Source of the DNA: CBDVAK01 sp965371945
GTDB taxonomy: Bacteria > Pseudomonadota > Gammaproteobacteria > Competibacterales > JAHEDQ01
Assembly (NCBI GenBank): GCA_965371945.1
Contig: CBDVAK010000040.1
Location: 1 to 17,402, forward strand
Reading direction: 5' to 3'
DNA: 17,402 bases
Position numbers and translations under genes: made by a program. Shown in pieces: positions 7,359 through 15,528 of the stretch (positions within the stretch are counted from its first letter, which is position 1; each line of letters begins with the position of its first letter). The notes beneath the pieces are model-generated. The model did not search any database and was not told where the DNA came from. It saw only the letters and a list, made by a program, of their open reading frames with translations.

Positions 7359-7847
7359 TCAGGTCCTGCGCAGCAGGGCAAACTGGCGCAGCAGCCGCGA
7401 CCACACGGCCAGTGCCAGCAACGCAAAGCTGATGGGCATCAGCGCCTTGATCGCCCAGCGCCAGGGCAGGCCGCTGGGTGCATCGGAGCGCTCATTGTGT
7501 CGCCAGGAATCGGTCAGGAAATCAATGCTGTGATCGAATACCACGACCATGAACGGCAGCAGCAGAAAGACGATGCCCCCAATCTCGATCCATGCACGAG
7601 CGCGCTGTGACAAACGCATGTGCATGATGTCGACACGGACATGGGAATCAGTCACCAGGGCATAGGACAAGCCGGTCATCACCGCGAAAGCATAGAGGTG
7701 CCATTCCAGTTCCTCCAGCGCCACCAGGCCCTTGCCAAACCCGTAGCGCAGCACCACCTGGCAAATGATGACCGCGATCAGTACCGCATTGGCCCAGCAG
7801 AACACCTGTGCCAGCCGGGTGATGGCACCATCGAGCGTATCCGACAT
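7359..7847 (-). CDS. dctQ: TRAP transporter small permease, DctQ subunit
   Basis: About 162 aa with four predicted membrane helices, the normal topology for DctQ, which bridges the binding protein and DctM. The family core VVLRYGFGKGLVALEELEWHL is present (given here in part), then VTDSHVRVDIMHMRLSQRARAWIE, typical of the loop before helix 3. The start is uncertain. ATG at 7847 (MSDTLDGAI) gives the usual length but has a poor Shine-Dalgarno; ATG at 7874 has GAGAGG only 2 bases upstream. The longest reading from 7925 is unlikely. It sits between dctP (about 120 bp upstream) and dctM (4 bp downstream). Confidence 0.88.
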   Translation of the reverse strand: MSDTLDGAITRLAQVFCWANAVLIAVIICQVVLRYGFGKGLVALEELEWHLYAFAVMTGLSYALVTDSHVRVDIMHMRLSQRARAWIEIGGIVFLLLPFMVVVFDHSIDFLTDSWRHNERSDAPSGLPWRWAIKALMPISFALLALAVWSRLLRQFALLRRT

Positions 7848-7970
7848 CGAGCGCTGGCCCGACCTGGTAATCATCCCCTCTCTACCGGTCGGGCCGGAAA
7901 CGCGACACCACCGCCGCGCCCCCATTCCACAGCGGGTAGTGGTTCAGACCAGCCACCTGGGGCCGGGGCC

Positions 7971-9044
7971 CTATTCAGCACCCGTGGGTCGCGGCAGGAA
8001 CGCATTGCGACTCCAGACACTGTAACCCTCGCGAAACTGGCTCAGGTCGTCCCAGACTTTCTTGAACTGCGGATCGGCGGCAGTCTGTTCCTCGACCACT
8101 TCCAGCCAGGCCGAATGAAACGCGTTCATCATTTCCGGTGACCAGTAGTGCAGCGTAACGCCGCGCTCGTCGACATTGCGTTGCAGGGCTGCAAACTGTA
8201 TCGCCTCGCCTTCGGCGAAGGAATTCCCCATCGCCGCCTGACAGGCCATATTGACCAGCATCTGCTGTCCGGCATCCATATCATTCCAGGTGTCTTTGTT
8301 GATCAATAACTCGAACAACGTCGCCTGTTGATGCCAACCCGGAAAGTAATTGTGCTTGACGATCTTGTAGAACCCCAGCTTCTCATCGATGGCCGGCATC
8401 GAGAACTCGGTGGCATCGATGGCCCCTTTTTCGAGCGCCGGAAAAATCTCCCCCCCCGGCAACAGACTGACCGACACCCCGAGCTTCTCCATCACCTTGC
8501 CGCCCAGACCGAAAAATCGCATACGCAACCCTTTGAGGTCATCGACACTCTCGATCGGCTCCGCAAACCAGCCTGAAGTCTCTGGCGCAATGATTCCGCA
8601 AGGCACGACATGGACGTTGTAGCCGGCCTCATCGTAGGTCTCCTGATACAGGCGACCGCCGTTGCCGAAATAAATCCAGGCCAGATATTCACCGCTCTCG
8701 GGCCCGAACGGAATCGCCGAGAACAACGGCGTGGCCGGGATTTTTCCGGCCCAGTACCCGGCAGTGGCGAACCCGCCGTTGACCTTGCCGGTGGACACCG
8801 CATCGAGAATCTCGAACGGTGCCACCAGCTTGTTGGGTCCATACAGCTTGACCTTGATGCGACCGGCGCTGGCCACGTTGAGTTGTTCGGCGACACCTAC
8901 GATGGTGGTGCCCAGGCCCGGCAACCCCGTGGAAAACGCAATGGGCACCTTGAGCAGCACCGGTTTGCCCTCCGCCGCCAGCGAGCTGCCACCAGCGAAT
9001 ATGGCAACCGCAGCCGCCAAGATACTGATCATTCTGATTCTCAT
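7971..9044 (-). CDS. dctP: TRAP transporter substrate-binding protein, DctP family
   Basis: A 357-aa periplasmic binding protein. The leader MRIRMISILAAAVAIFAG with cleavage near SLAA (residues 21-24) is a clear Sec signal. The DctP core includes ESVDDLKGLRMRFFGLGG (165-182), carrying the arginine (R174 or R176) that should pair with the ligand carboxylate, and PGGEIFPALEKGAIDATEF (197-214), then HNYFPGWHQQ (231-240). This version of the motif resembles the branch that includes TakP, an alpha-keto-acid binder, so a keto or hydroxy acid ligand is plausible but not shown. The Shine-Dalgarno (GGGAG, 9 bases upstream) supports the start at 9044. It is first in the dctP-dctQ-dctM order, as expected. 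Confidence 0.92.
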   Translation of the reverse strand: MRIRMISILAAAVAIFAGGSSLAAEGKPVLLKVPIAFSTGLPGLGTTIVGVAEQLNVASAGRIKVKLYGPNKLVAPFEILDAVSTGKVNGGFATAGYWAGKIPATPLFSAIPFGPESGEYLAWIYFGNGGRLYQETYDEAGYNVHVVPCGIIAPETSGWFAEPIESVDDLKGLRMRFFGLGGKVMEKLGVSVSLLPGGEIFPALEKGAIDATEFSMPAIDEKLGFYKIVKHNYFPGWHQQATLFELLINKDTWNDMDAGQQMLVNMACQAAMGNSFAEGEAIQFAALQRNVDERGVTLHYWSPEMMNAFHSAWLEVVEEQTAADPQFKKVWDDLSQFREGYSVWSRNAFLPRPTGAE

Positions 9045-9078
9045 GCGTACTCTCTCCCTGTTTCACAGTTACAAGTAA

Positions 9079-9084
9079 AGTATA
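9079..9084 (-). promoter_or_regulatory. Candidate -10 element for dctPQM
   Basis: TATACT on the minus strand matches the sigma-70 -10 consensus at five of six positions and would place transcription start roughly 28 bases before the dctP ATG. I see no good -35 at 16-18 bp, so it may be weak, activator-dependent, or chance. Confidence 0.3.
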
Positions 9085-9203
9085 GGAGTTCCTCTCACGA
9101 ATGCGGCGTGACTTCACAATAAGCCGGGAGGGTTTGGGTGCGGGTGGTGCCTTCCGATTTATTGAAGCTACGATGCGGCAGGGCAACGGATTGTAGGCTC
9201 ATG

Positions 9204-9257
9204 AAAAAAATATCCACGGTGAGATCTGCCCGCTCCGGGCTTGTTGCCGCTCAACAA
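9204..9257 (-). terminator. Candidate transcription stop after the acyl-CoA synthetase: two hairpins and a T7 run
   Basis: Just after the synthetase stop, the minus strand forms TTGTTG-AGCGG-CAACAA (9257-9241), then at once GCCCG-GAG-CGGGC (9240-9228), and 17 bases later a run of seven T (9210-9204). The stems are short (6 and 5 bp) and the T run is too far from the second stem for a textbook intrinsic terminator, so the call is modest. It would separate the synthetase from dctPQM. Confidence 0.35.
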
Positions 9258-9261
9258 TTGA

Positions 9262-10791
9262 TCATCTCTGTTCGAAGAGTTTTCGAAGCTCCCGCTTGAG
9301 GGTCTTGCCGGCCACGTTGCGCGGGAAGTCCGTCATGATCTTCACTGCGCTCAAACGCTGGAATTTTGCATCGACTCTCTGATTGACCCAGTTACATATC
9401 GCCTCCGGATCCGATTTCACCCTGTCCGCCAACACGACCGCCGCCACGGGTGTTTCTCCCCAGCGCTCATCTGGCACCCCGAAGACCGCCACATCGGTCA
9501 CATGAGGATGCATCGCGACGACCTCCTCGATGTCTCTGGGATACACATTTACACCACCAGAAATGATCATGTCCTTGGCGCGGTCCACCAGGTAGAGAAA
9601 ACCATCTTCATCGACGTAACCAAGGTCTCCCGAGTGCAACCAGCCGTCTACAATCGCCGACGCTGTCAGGTCGGGGCGCTTGTAATAGCACGGCATCAGT
9701 ATGGGTCCCCGGCCACAGATTTCACCCACCTCGCCCGGCGCACAGTCCCGGCCTTCAGTATCGACAATCCGCATTTCAAAAAATGGAGGGGGCACACCAA
9801 CGGAGCCTTCCTTGCGCAGGGCATCGGTCTTGTCGAGGATGGTGACAAATCCTTCGGTCAAGCCGTAGAGTTCGTAGAACCGCCCGGGCAACAACTCGTT
9901 GAGCCGCTTCTTGTGTTCCAGCAGCAAGGGTGCCCCGATGTTCTGGATCATCTCCAGTGATTGCATGGCGGCTGGATCGAAGTCCGGGTGATCCAGCACG
10001 GCTATGATCTGCGCCGGCACCATCACGATGTGGGTGACTTTCCTTTCCCGGATATCGCGAATGACCGTCGCTGCTTCAAAGCGCTGGTGCAGGATGTAGG
10101 TAGCACCCACCATCATCCAGGGCATGAGATCCACCATGGCACCGTTGAAGACGATCGCACCGGCGTGCAGAACGATACTTTCAGGTGTCATTCGCCAGGC
10201 ACTGGCGAACAGACTGCAATACATGGCACGGATGTAGTGCGTGTGAACGATACCCTTGGGGGCGCCCGTGGTGCCGCTGGAGTACATGATATTGAACACG
10301 TCATCATCGACGATGCCTGCATCCGGGGGCTCCTGATCGGATGCCGCGGAAACCACGGTGTCATGGTCTCGAAAACCCGCGGGCACAGTTGTGTCCGCGG
10401 CCACCAGCACGTAACCGTCGGCCAGAATATCCGGCCTCTGCTGACGGATCGCATCGAGCATCGGTGCAAACGAGGAATCCGCCAATACCAGCCTGGTATC
10501 GGAATCCCTGATCAACGTGGCAAGCCCGCTCTGCTGAAGCAGTGGGCTGGCCGGCACAATGACAAGACCACTCTTGGCAGCCGCCCAGTAAGCCGTCATC
10601 AATTCCAGACAGTTCGGCAACACGGTGGCAAACTTGTCACCCTTGCTGAGACCGGCGGCCAGCAAGGCATTGGCGAGTCGGTTGGTTACCGCGTTGAACT
10701 CGCGATAACTCAGTGCCCTGTCTCCCACCACCAGCGCTGTATGCGCCGGCCGGTAACGGGCATGACGAGTCAGCAGGGTGCCTATGTTCAC
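9262..10791 (-). CDS. Acyl-CoA synthetase (AMP-forming), class I adenylate-forming family
   Basis: A 509-aa cytoplasmic enzyme that activates a carboxylic acid with ATP to an acyl-adenylate and then the CoA thioester. All core motifs are present: the P-loop-like YSSGTTGAPKG at 170-180, YGLTE at 309-313, GWLHSGDLG at 383-391 with the ribose-binding Asp389, DRAKDMIISGGVNVYP near 403-418 in the hinge region, and the catalytic Lys496 in NVAGKTLKR. Length is normal for the family. The acid substrate cannot be read with confidence; the layout resembles short-chain, fatty or aromatic acid ligases. The start at 10791 is the first Met and gives the standard N-terminus, though the nearest AGGA is about 13 bases upstream. 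It lies upstream of dctPQM on the same strand, which suggests it may activate the imported acid. Confidence 0.88.
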   Translation of the reverse strand: MNIGTLLTRHARYRPAHTALVVGDRALSYREFNAVTNRLANALLAAGLSKGDKFATVLPNCLELMTAYWAAAKSGLVIVPASPLLQQSGLATLIRDSDTRLVLADSSFAPMLDAIRQQRPDILADGYVLVAADTTVPAGFRDHDTVVSAASDQEPPDAGIVDDDVFNIMYSSGTTGAPKGIVHTHYIRAMYCSLFASAWRMTPESIVLHAGAIVFNGAMVDLMPWMMVGATYILHQRFEAATVIRDIRERKVTHIVMVPAQIIAVLDHPDFDPAAMQSLEMIQNIGAPLLLEHKKRLNELLPGRFYELYGLTEGFVTILDKTDALRKEGSVGVPPPFFEMRIVDTEGRDCAPGEVGEICGRGPILMPCYYKRPDLTASAIVDGWLHSGDLGYVDEDGFLYLVDRAKDMIISGGVNVYPRDIEEVVAMHPHVTDVAVFGVPDERWGETPVAAVVLADRVKSDPEAICNWVNQRVDAKFQRLSAVKIMTDFPRNVAGKTLKRELRKLFEQR

Positions 10792-11045
10792 GGTGGTTCC
10801 TCGGGCTCTTGGCTCGTTTGTCGGCGATGTATACCACTGGCATGAGCAACACGTAGGCTACTACAATTGGCCTTTCCTCGGCGCCCCGTGGGTGCCAATC
10901 AAGCATGAGATATTTAGGGGCAAATAGCAGATGACAATTGCAGTGCGTGTGTCGTTGCAGTCAAGACAGCGCGGGGCATCTATCCGAAACGCAACCGTAG
11001 TCTACCCCCAATCGTTCATGAGGCAAGGCGACGTCGCCCGGGCTG

Positions 11046-12170
11046 TCATCGCATGGGTAGAGTCTCGCTGCCTGTCAGGACATTGATCATCTTCGCCACT
11101 GCCCTGACTTGCTTGCCGGCACGGCGGGAAAAATTATCACCACTGTAGCCCCACCAATCCCAGCATCCATTTGGGTTTTCCCTGTAGCCGTACAAAAAAC
11201 TCTCGGACCAGGCGGTGGTCTGTGGATAGAGCACGATGATATTGTTGGTTTCCGCGACTTCGTTGTAACCAGCGCCACTGTAGAAGGCGTCTCCAATCTT
11301 GTCCTGGTATTGTTGGCAGCCATGAAAAGCAACATGGAGCCGGCAGCGGCTCCCGGCGGCGCAGTTCGCTGGCACGTAGATATGTCCCATCGTATGCATG
11401 CTGACGCTGTTGTCACTGGCCTCGAAGAATTCAGTCTGATCGAAGGCCATTGTTGCCAACAGGCCCGACTCGGCGGCACTCGGCGCCAATGGGTCGGGAC
11501 CATAGATGTGCATCAATAGAGCGTTGGCCGCATCTAAGTCACAATCGTTGATGTAGGGTGTGCCATCCACATCACAACCATTTCCGAAATCGTCAGTGAT
11601 CATGGCGTGATTGGCCTTGGGGTGGTTTACGAAAACGATGTTGTCCGGGCTCAGGAATGTTGTGTAGTAGGCCTCCAGACTCTCCACGACTTCTCGAGGA
11701 ATCTTCTCGTCATTGGCTCCGGAAAAGAGCCATACCTTCGCCTCAGACAAATAGGCCGGGTCGTCGATGGTATCCGCCGTGGCTTCGCGGTGCGTTGCGG
11801 CGACGGAATAATGCACGTCCGGTGGCCCAAAGAACGCACCAAAGACACCGGTGCCGGAACAGACATGTAGCGCCGCGTAGAGGCCGCTGAAGTCGAATGG
11901 TGTCCAGAAATACGAACCCCGTGCGCAGTCGTACGGACCGCCGGCAACAATGCCCACACCGATAATCTTGCTCGAGTGTGCGACGTGGAACTGCTGGGCC
12001 ATATAGGCGCCGGATGAAACGCCCGATAAGGAAATGCCGGTCCCATCGATGTTGAGTCTGGTGCTGAGCTCACTCAAGGAGATGACTTCAGCGCTGGCGA
12101 CGGTGAGAAGCAATGTCACGGCGCTGATAGAGCACGTAACCCACAGCTGCAAACGTCTAATCGAATTCAT
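11046..12170 (-). CDS. Secreted PHB-depolymerase-type esterase
   Basis: A 374-aa alpha/beta hydrolase of the poly(3-hydroxybutyrate) depolymerase family. A signal peptide covers about residues 1-27 (hydrophobic VTCSISAVTLLLTVASA). The lipase box G50-V-S52-S-G54 (GVSSGAYMAQQ) gives nucleophile Ser52. Asp154 (SGANDEKIP) and His188 (KANHAMITDDFG) are the likely partners; their 34-residue spacing equals that of the Asp-His pair I recall for the Penicillium funiculosum PHB depolymerase. FHGCQQY near 283-288 and NPNGCWDWWGYSG near 332-344 are further family marks. No lining or substrate-binding domain is attached, so polymer, oligomer or another ester are all possible substrates. Its ATG overlaps the TGA of the carboxylase gene (ATGA), so the two are co-transcribed and probably translationally coupled, an odd pairing of an exported hydrolase with a cytoplasmic biotin enzyme. 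Confidence 0.83.
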   Translation of the reverse strand: MNSIRRLQLWVTCSISAVTLLLTVASAEVISLSELSTRLNIDGTGISLSGVSSGAYMAQQFHVAHSSKIIGVGIVAGGPYDCARGSYFWTPFDFSGLYAALHVCSGTGVFGAFFGPPDVHYSVAATHREATADTIDDPAYLSEAKVWLFSGANDEKIPREVVESLEAYYTTFLSPDNIVFVNHPKANHAMITDDFGNGCDVDGTPYINDCDLDAANALLMHIYGPDPLAPSAAESGLLATMAFDQTEFFEASDNSVSMHTMGHIYVPANCAAGSRCRLHVAFHGCQQYQDKIGDAFYSGAGYNEVAETNNIIVLYPQTTAWSESFLYGYRENPNGCWDWWGYSGDNFSRRAGKQVRAVAKMINVLTGSETLPMR

Positions 12171-13999
12171 TCCGACGCCGCCTCGATCTCGATCAGCGTT
12201 TCGTCGGGGTTGACCACGTCCCCTTTCTGTACGAAAACACCAGTCACTTTTCCGGAGATCGGGGCCTGCACTTCCGTCTCCATTTTCATAGCCTCGGTAA
12301 CCAGCACCGGCTGCCCGGCTTCGACATTGTCGCCTTCCTTCACGAGGACATCCACGATACTGCCCGGCATCGAGGTGGTGACGTGGCCTTCTCCGGTAGG
12401 CGGTGGGCGTTTACCAGCGATAGCTTCCTTCACCGCGCCCTGGATGCCGCCAGTGAGCACGATTTCGTCGAGGGTCTCTACCACCACCTCTTCCGGCATA
12501 CCGTCGATGGTCAAGTAGAAGTTTCGCTCAGACTGGGCAGTATGTCCGGCGCCGGTGATCTTCACGTGGTAAGACTCACCGTGCAGGGAGATGTTAAACT
12601 CAGTAGGTGCGGTCTTCTCGCCCTCTCCGGCACTGGGCAGCGGTTTCAACGGTTCCGGCTGCAGGGTGCCAGCGGCGCGCTGTTCCAGGAACTGTCGGCC
12701 AACATCAGGAAACATGGCATAGGAGAGAAGATCCTCCTCGCTCTCCGCTCGCCTGCCGATCTCCTTTCGCAAGCGCTCGAGTTCCGGCGGAATCAGGTCG
12801 GCCGGCCGGCATTCGATCAGCTCCTCATCACCCACAGCCTGCTGCTGCAGGATCGGATCAACCATTCCCGGGGCGGCGCCGTAACCCCCCTGCAGGTAAC
12901 GCTTCACCTCGTTGGTAATGACTTGGTAGCGCTTGTCGGTTAGGACATTGAGCATCGCTTGGGAGCCGACGATCTGGGATGTGGGCGTCACCAGTGGCGG
13001 GTAGCCTAAATCCTTGCGCACAGCGGGGATCTCGGACAGCACATCGCTCATGCTGTCCAGCGCATTCTGGTCCCGCAACTGGTTGGCAAGATTGGAGACC
13101 ATGCCGCCGGGCACCTGGTTGACCTGCACCCGAGTATCGACCCCGGTATAGTCGCTCTCGAACTGGTGGTATTTCTTGCGCACGGCGTAGAAGTACATGC
13201 CGATCTCCTGGATCGTCTCCAGATCTAGGCCACTGTCGTATTCCGTGCCCCGCAGTGCCGCCACCAAGCTCTCGGTGGGCGGGTGGGAAGTGCCGCCGGC
13301 AAAGGAGGAAACTGCAGTATCGATGTGCCGGCAGCCGCTCTCGATCGCTTTCAGGTGGCACATACCAGCGAGCCCGGCGGTGCTGTGGGTGTGCAAGTGG
13401 AGTGGCAGGTCGACGGCATCGGTGAGCGCCTTGACCAGCTCCCCGGTTGTGTAGGGGGTAAGCAGTCCCGCCATGTCCTTGATGCAGAGCGAATGGCAGC
13501 CCATCGCCAGCAGTTCCCTGCCCTGGGCCACGAAACCACCTATGGAGTGTGCCGGGCTTATGGTGTAGCAGATGGTGCCTTGGGCATGCCTGTCCGCGTC
13601 GACCGTCGCCTCGATGGCGGTCCTGAGATTACGCAAGTCATTCAGGGCGTCGAAGATACGGAACACGTCCACGCCGTTGTCCGCCGCCTTGTGTACAAAG
13701 GCCCGCACTATGTCGTCGGCGTAGTGACGATAACCAAGTAGGTTCTGCCCTCTCAGCAGCATTTGCAGGCGGGTGTCGGGCAGCGCTTTGCGAAGCTTGC
13801 GCAGCCGTTCCCAGGGGTCTTCTTTCAGAAACCGCAGACAGGCATCGTAGGTAGCGCCACCCCAGCACTCGAGGGACCAATAACCGACGCCGTTGAGCTT
13901 GGCGCAAATGGGCAGCATATCCTCAGTGCGCATGCGGGTGGCGATCAACGACTGATGGGCGTCGCGCAGGATGACGTCGGTGATATGTACTCTTGACAT
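12167..13999 (-). CDS. pycB: Carboxyltransferase and biotin-carrier subunit, two-subunit pyruvate carboxylase (or oxaloacetate decarboxylase alpha)
   Basis: A 610-aa protein. Residues 1 to about 460 are the carboxyltransferase TIM barrel: LRDAHQS (11-17, metal-binding Asp13), RGQNLLGY (83-90), LCIKDMAGLL with Lys174, the lysine expected to be carbamylated, and HLHTHSTAG with metal ligands His203 and His205. A linker follows (near 465-480), then a biotin carrier domain with EAMKMET, biotin on Lys572. With its partner 12 bp upstream it should carboxylate pyruvate to oxaloacetate. The alternative is OadA of the sodium-pumping decarboxylase, but that needs the membrane subunits OadB and OadG, absent here, whereas a biotin carboxylase partner is present. 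The Shine-Dalgarno is weak, suggesting coupling to the upstream gene. The stop overlaps the esterase start. Confidence 0.88.
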   Translation of the reverse strand: MSRVHITDVILRDAHQSLIATRMRTEDMLPICAKLNGVGYWSLECWGGATYDACLRFLKEDPWERLRKLRKALPDTRLQMLLRGQNLLGYRHYADDIVRAFVHKAADNGVDVFRIFDALNDLRNLRTAIEATVDADRHAQGTICYTISPAHSIGGFVAQGRELLAMGCHSLCIKDMAGLLTPYTTGELVKALTDAVDLPLHLHTHSTAGLAGMCHLKAIESGCRHIDTAVSSFAGGTSHPPTESLVAALRGTEYDSGLDLETIQEIGMYFYAVRKKYHQFESDYTGVDTRVQVNQVPGGMVSNLANQLRDQNALDSMSDVLSEIPAVRKDLGYPPLVTPTSQIVGSQAMLNVLTDKRYQVITNEVKRYLQGGYGAAPGMVDPILQQQAVGDEELIECRPADLIPPELERLRKEIGRRAESEEDLLSYAMFPDVGRQFLEQRAAGTLQPEPLKPLPSAGEGEKTAPTEFNISLHGESYHVKITGAGHTAQSERNFYLTIDGMPEEVVVETLDEIVLTGGIQGAVKEAIAGKRPPPTGEGHVTTSMPGSIVDVLVKEGDNVEAGQPVLVTEAMKMETEVQAPISGKVTGVFVQKGDVVNPDETLIEIEAASE

Positions 14000-14011
14000 A
14001 GCAGCTTGTTC

Positions 14012-15430
14012 TCAGAGGCCGGCGTGAGCGGCCACGGCCGCGGCAAGGGCAGCGGCCAGAGCTTCCCGACTCGGCTTGTTGGAATAAGTCAGCAGTTCCG
14101 GATGCTCTTCCACGAACGAGGTGGTGAACTTCCCGCTGCGGAAATCGGGATGGCGCAAGATCTCCAGGTAGTAGGGAATCGTGGTGCGTACGCCCTGGAC
14201 CCCCATGTCACGCAGTGCTCTTTCGCCGCGGTTGAGCAGATCCTCCCAGCTCAGTGCCCATACGATCACCTTGGCGATCATCGAGTCATAGTAGGGCGGA
14301 ATGGTGTAGCCGGTGTAGATAGCCGTATCGGTGCGTACTCCGGGCCCGCCCGGCGCGTAGTAGCGCGTGATACGGCCGAAGCTGGGCAGAAAGTTGTTCT
14401 TCGGGTCCTCGGCGTTGACCCGAAGCTGCATGGCGATGCCCCTGCGCTGTATCTCGTGCTGCCGGAAACGCAGCGACAGACCGGAGGCGACGCGAATCTG
14501 TTCCTCCACGATGTCGACGCCGGTGATCGCTTCGGTGATGGTGTGCTCCACCTGCACCCGGGTGTTCATCTCCATGAAATAAAAACGACCGTTTTGATCG
14601 CGCAGGAACTCCACCGTGCCAGCATTGGTGTAGCCCACCTCCTTGGCGGCGATCACCGACAGCCCGCCCAGATACTGCCGTTCGGCCTCGTCGAGCTGCG
14701 GCGAGGGAGCAATCTCCAACAGTTTCTGGTTGCGACGCTGTATGGAACAATCACGCTCGTAGAGGTGGATACAGTTGCCGTGGGTATCCGCCAGCACTTG
14801 CAACTCAATATGCTGCGGATCGACAATGCACTTCTCAAGAAAGACTTCTGATCGACCAAAAGCTTTGGTGGCTTCCGAGATCACCCGCCCGTAGTTACGG
14901 CGCAGCTCCTCAGAGCTATCGCAGCGGCGAATGCCACGCCCACCGCCGCCGGAAGTGGCCTTGATCATCACCGGGTAACCGATCTCTGCCGCTACCTCCA
15001 GCGCCTCGTCGACGCTGACCAGATTGCCCGCCGAGCCGGGCGTTACCGGCAGACCCGCCCGCTGCATGGCGATGCGTGCCTCGGTCTTGTCTCCCATCCT
15101 GCGGATCACCTCGGCCGACGGACCGATGAAAACGATGCCGCGTTTCTGGCAAGACTCGGCCAGTTCGGCATTCTCGGACAGGAAGCCGTACCCAGGATGG
15201 ATGGCGTCGCAGCCGGTCTCAACAGCCAGATTGACGACGCGGTGCACGTTTAGATACCCGGCCAGCGGATCCTTCCCCAGGGAGTGTGACTCGTCCGCCT
15301 TCTTGACATGCAGCGAGTAGCGATCGATGTCCGAGTGGATCGCCACCGAACGGATGCCCATTTCCGCACAAGCGCGGATGATACGCACAGCGATTTCACC
15401 GCGATTCGCGATCAGTATTTTATGCAACAT
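14012..15430 (-). CDS. pycA: Biotin carboxylase subunit of two-subunit pyruvate carboxylase
   Basis: A 472-aa ATP-grasp enzyme that carboxylates the biotin on the partner subunit, using ATP and bicarbonate. It shows the standard N-terminus KILIANRGEIAVRIIRA, HPGYGFLSEN at 78-87, the glycine-rich ATP lid ATSGGGGRGIR at 158-168, metal ligands Glu274 (GTVEFL) and Glu287 (FMEMN), and RVQVEHTITE at 291-300, where most members have a Pro instead of Thr297. It lacks its own biotin domain, which is on the next gene. The start at 15430 fits the family, but no purine-rich Shine-Dalgarno is seen; the leader is AT-rich (AATTAAATT) with an imperfect repeat ATTAA-N9-TTAAT (15432-15450). AccC of acetyl-CoA carboxylase is an alternative by sequence, but the carboxyltransferase neighbour favours pyruvate carboxylase. 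Confidence 0.9.
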   Translation of the reverse strand: MLHKILIANRGEIAVRIIRACAEMGIRSVAIHSDIDRYSLHVKKADESHSLGKDPLAGYLNVHRVVNLAVETGCDAIHPGYGFLSENAELAESCQKRGIVFIGPSAEVIRRMGDKTEARIAMQRAGLPVTPGSAGNLVSVDEALEVAAEIGYPVMIKATSGGGGRGIRRCDSSEELRRNYGRVISEATKAFGRSEVFLEKCIVDPQHIELQVLADTHGNCIHLYERDCSIQRRNQKLLEIAPSPQLDEAERQYLGGLSVIAAKEVGYTNAGTVEFLRDQNGRFYFMEMNTRVQVEHTITEAITGVDIVEEQIRVASGLSLRFRQHEIQRRGIAMQLRVNAEDPKNNFLPSFGRITRYYAPGGPGVRTDTAIYTGYTIPPYYDSMIAKVIVWALSWEDLLNRGERALRDMGVQGVRTTIPYYLEILRHPDFRSGKFTTSFVEEHPELLTYSNKPSREALAAALAAAVAAHAGL

Positions 15431-15528
15431 AATTAAATTGAAGCATTAATCTGGCTTGCCGTGACTACTTCCTGCCGGGTTCAACAGAGGGGGCAAGCAG
15501 TGCCATTCGGCGCGAACCCCTCCCTCGT

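Noticed and set aside
6356..7432. Long plus-strand open frame opposite dctM (358 codons, very rich in Gln and His)
   Set aside because: It is antisense to a clear DctM gene; the Gln/His bias is what the reverse strand of a GC-rich membrane-protein gene gives. No ribosome site or family likeness.
9201..9299. Possible 32-aa plus-strand peptide starting MKKIST
   Set aside because: No Shine-Dalgarno, overlaps the 3' end of the acyl-CoA synthetase, and its A-run is better explained as the T run after that gene on the other strand.
9961..10845. Plus-strand open frame opposite the acyl-CoA synthetase
   Set aside because: Antisense shadow of a gene with all catalytic motifs; low-complexity His/Gly-rich translation.
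11027..11038. Perfect palindrome GGCGACGTCGCC just after the esterase stop
   Set aside because: With a real loop the stem is only about 4 bp and no T run follows; expected by chance in GC-rich DNA.
14006..14851. Plus-strand open frame opposite pycA
   Set aside because: Antisense shadow of a fully conserved biotin carboxylase; no recognisable domain.
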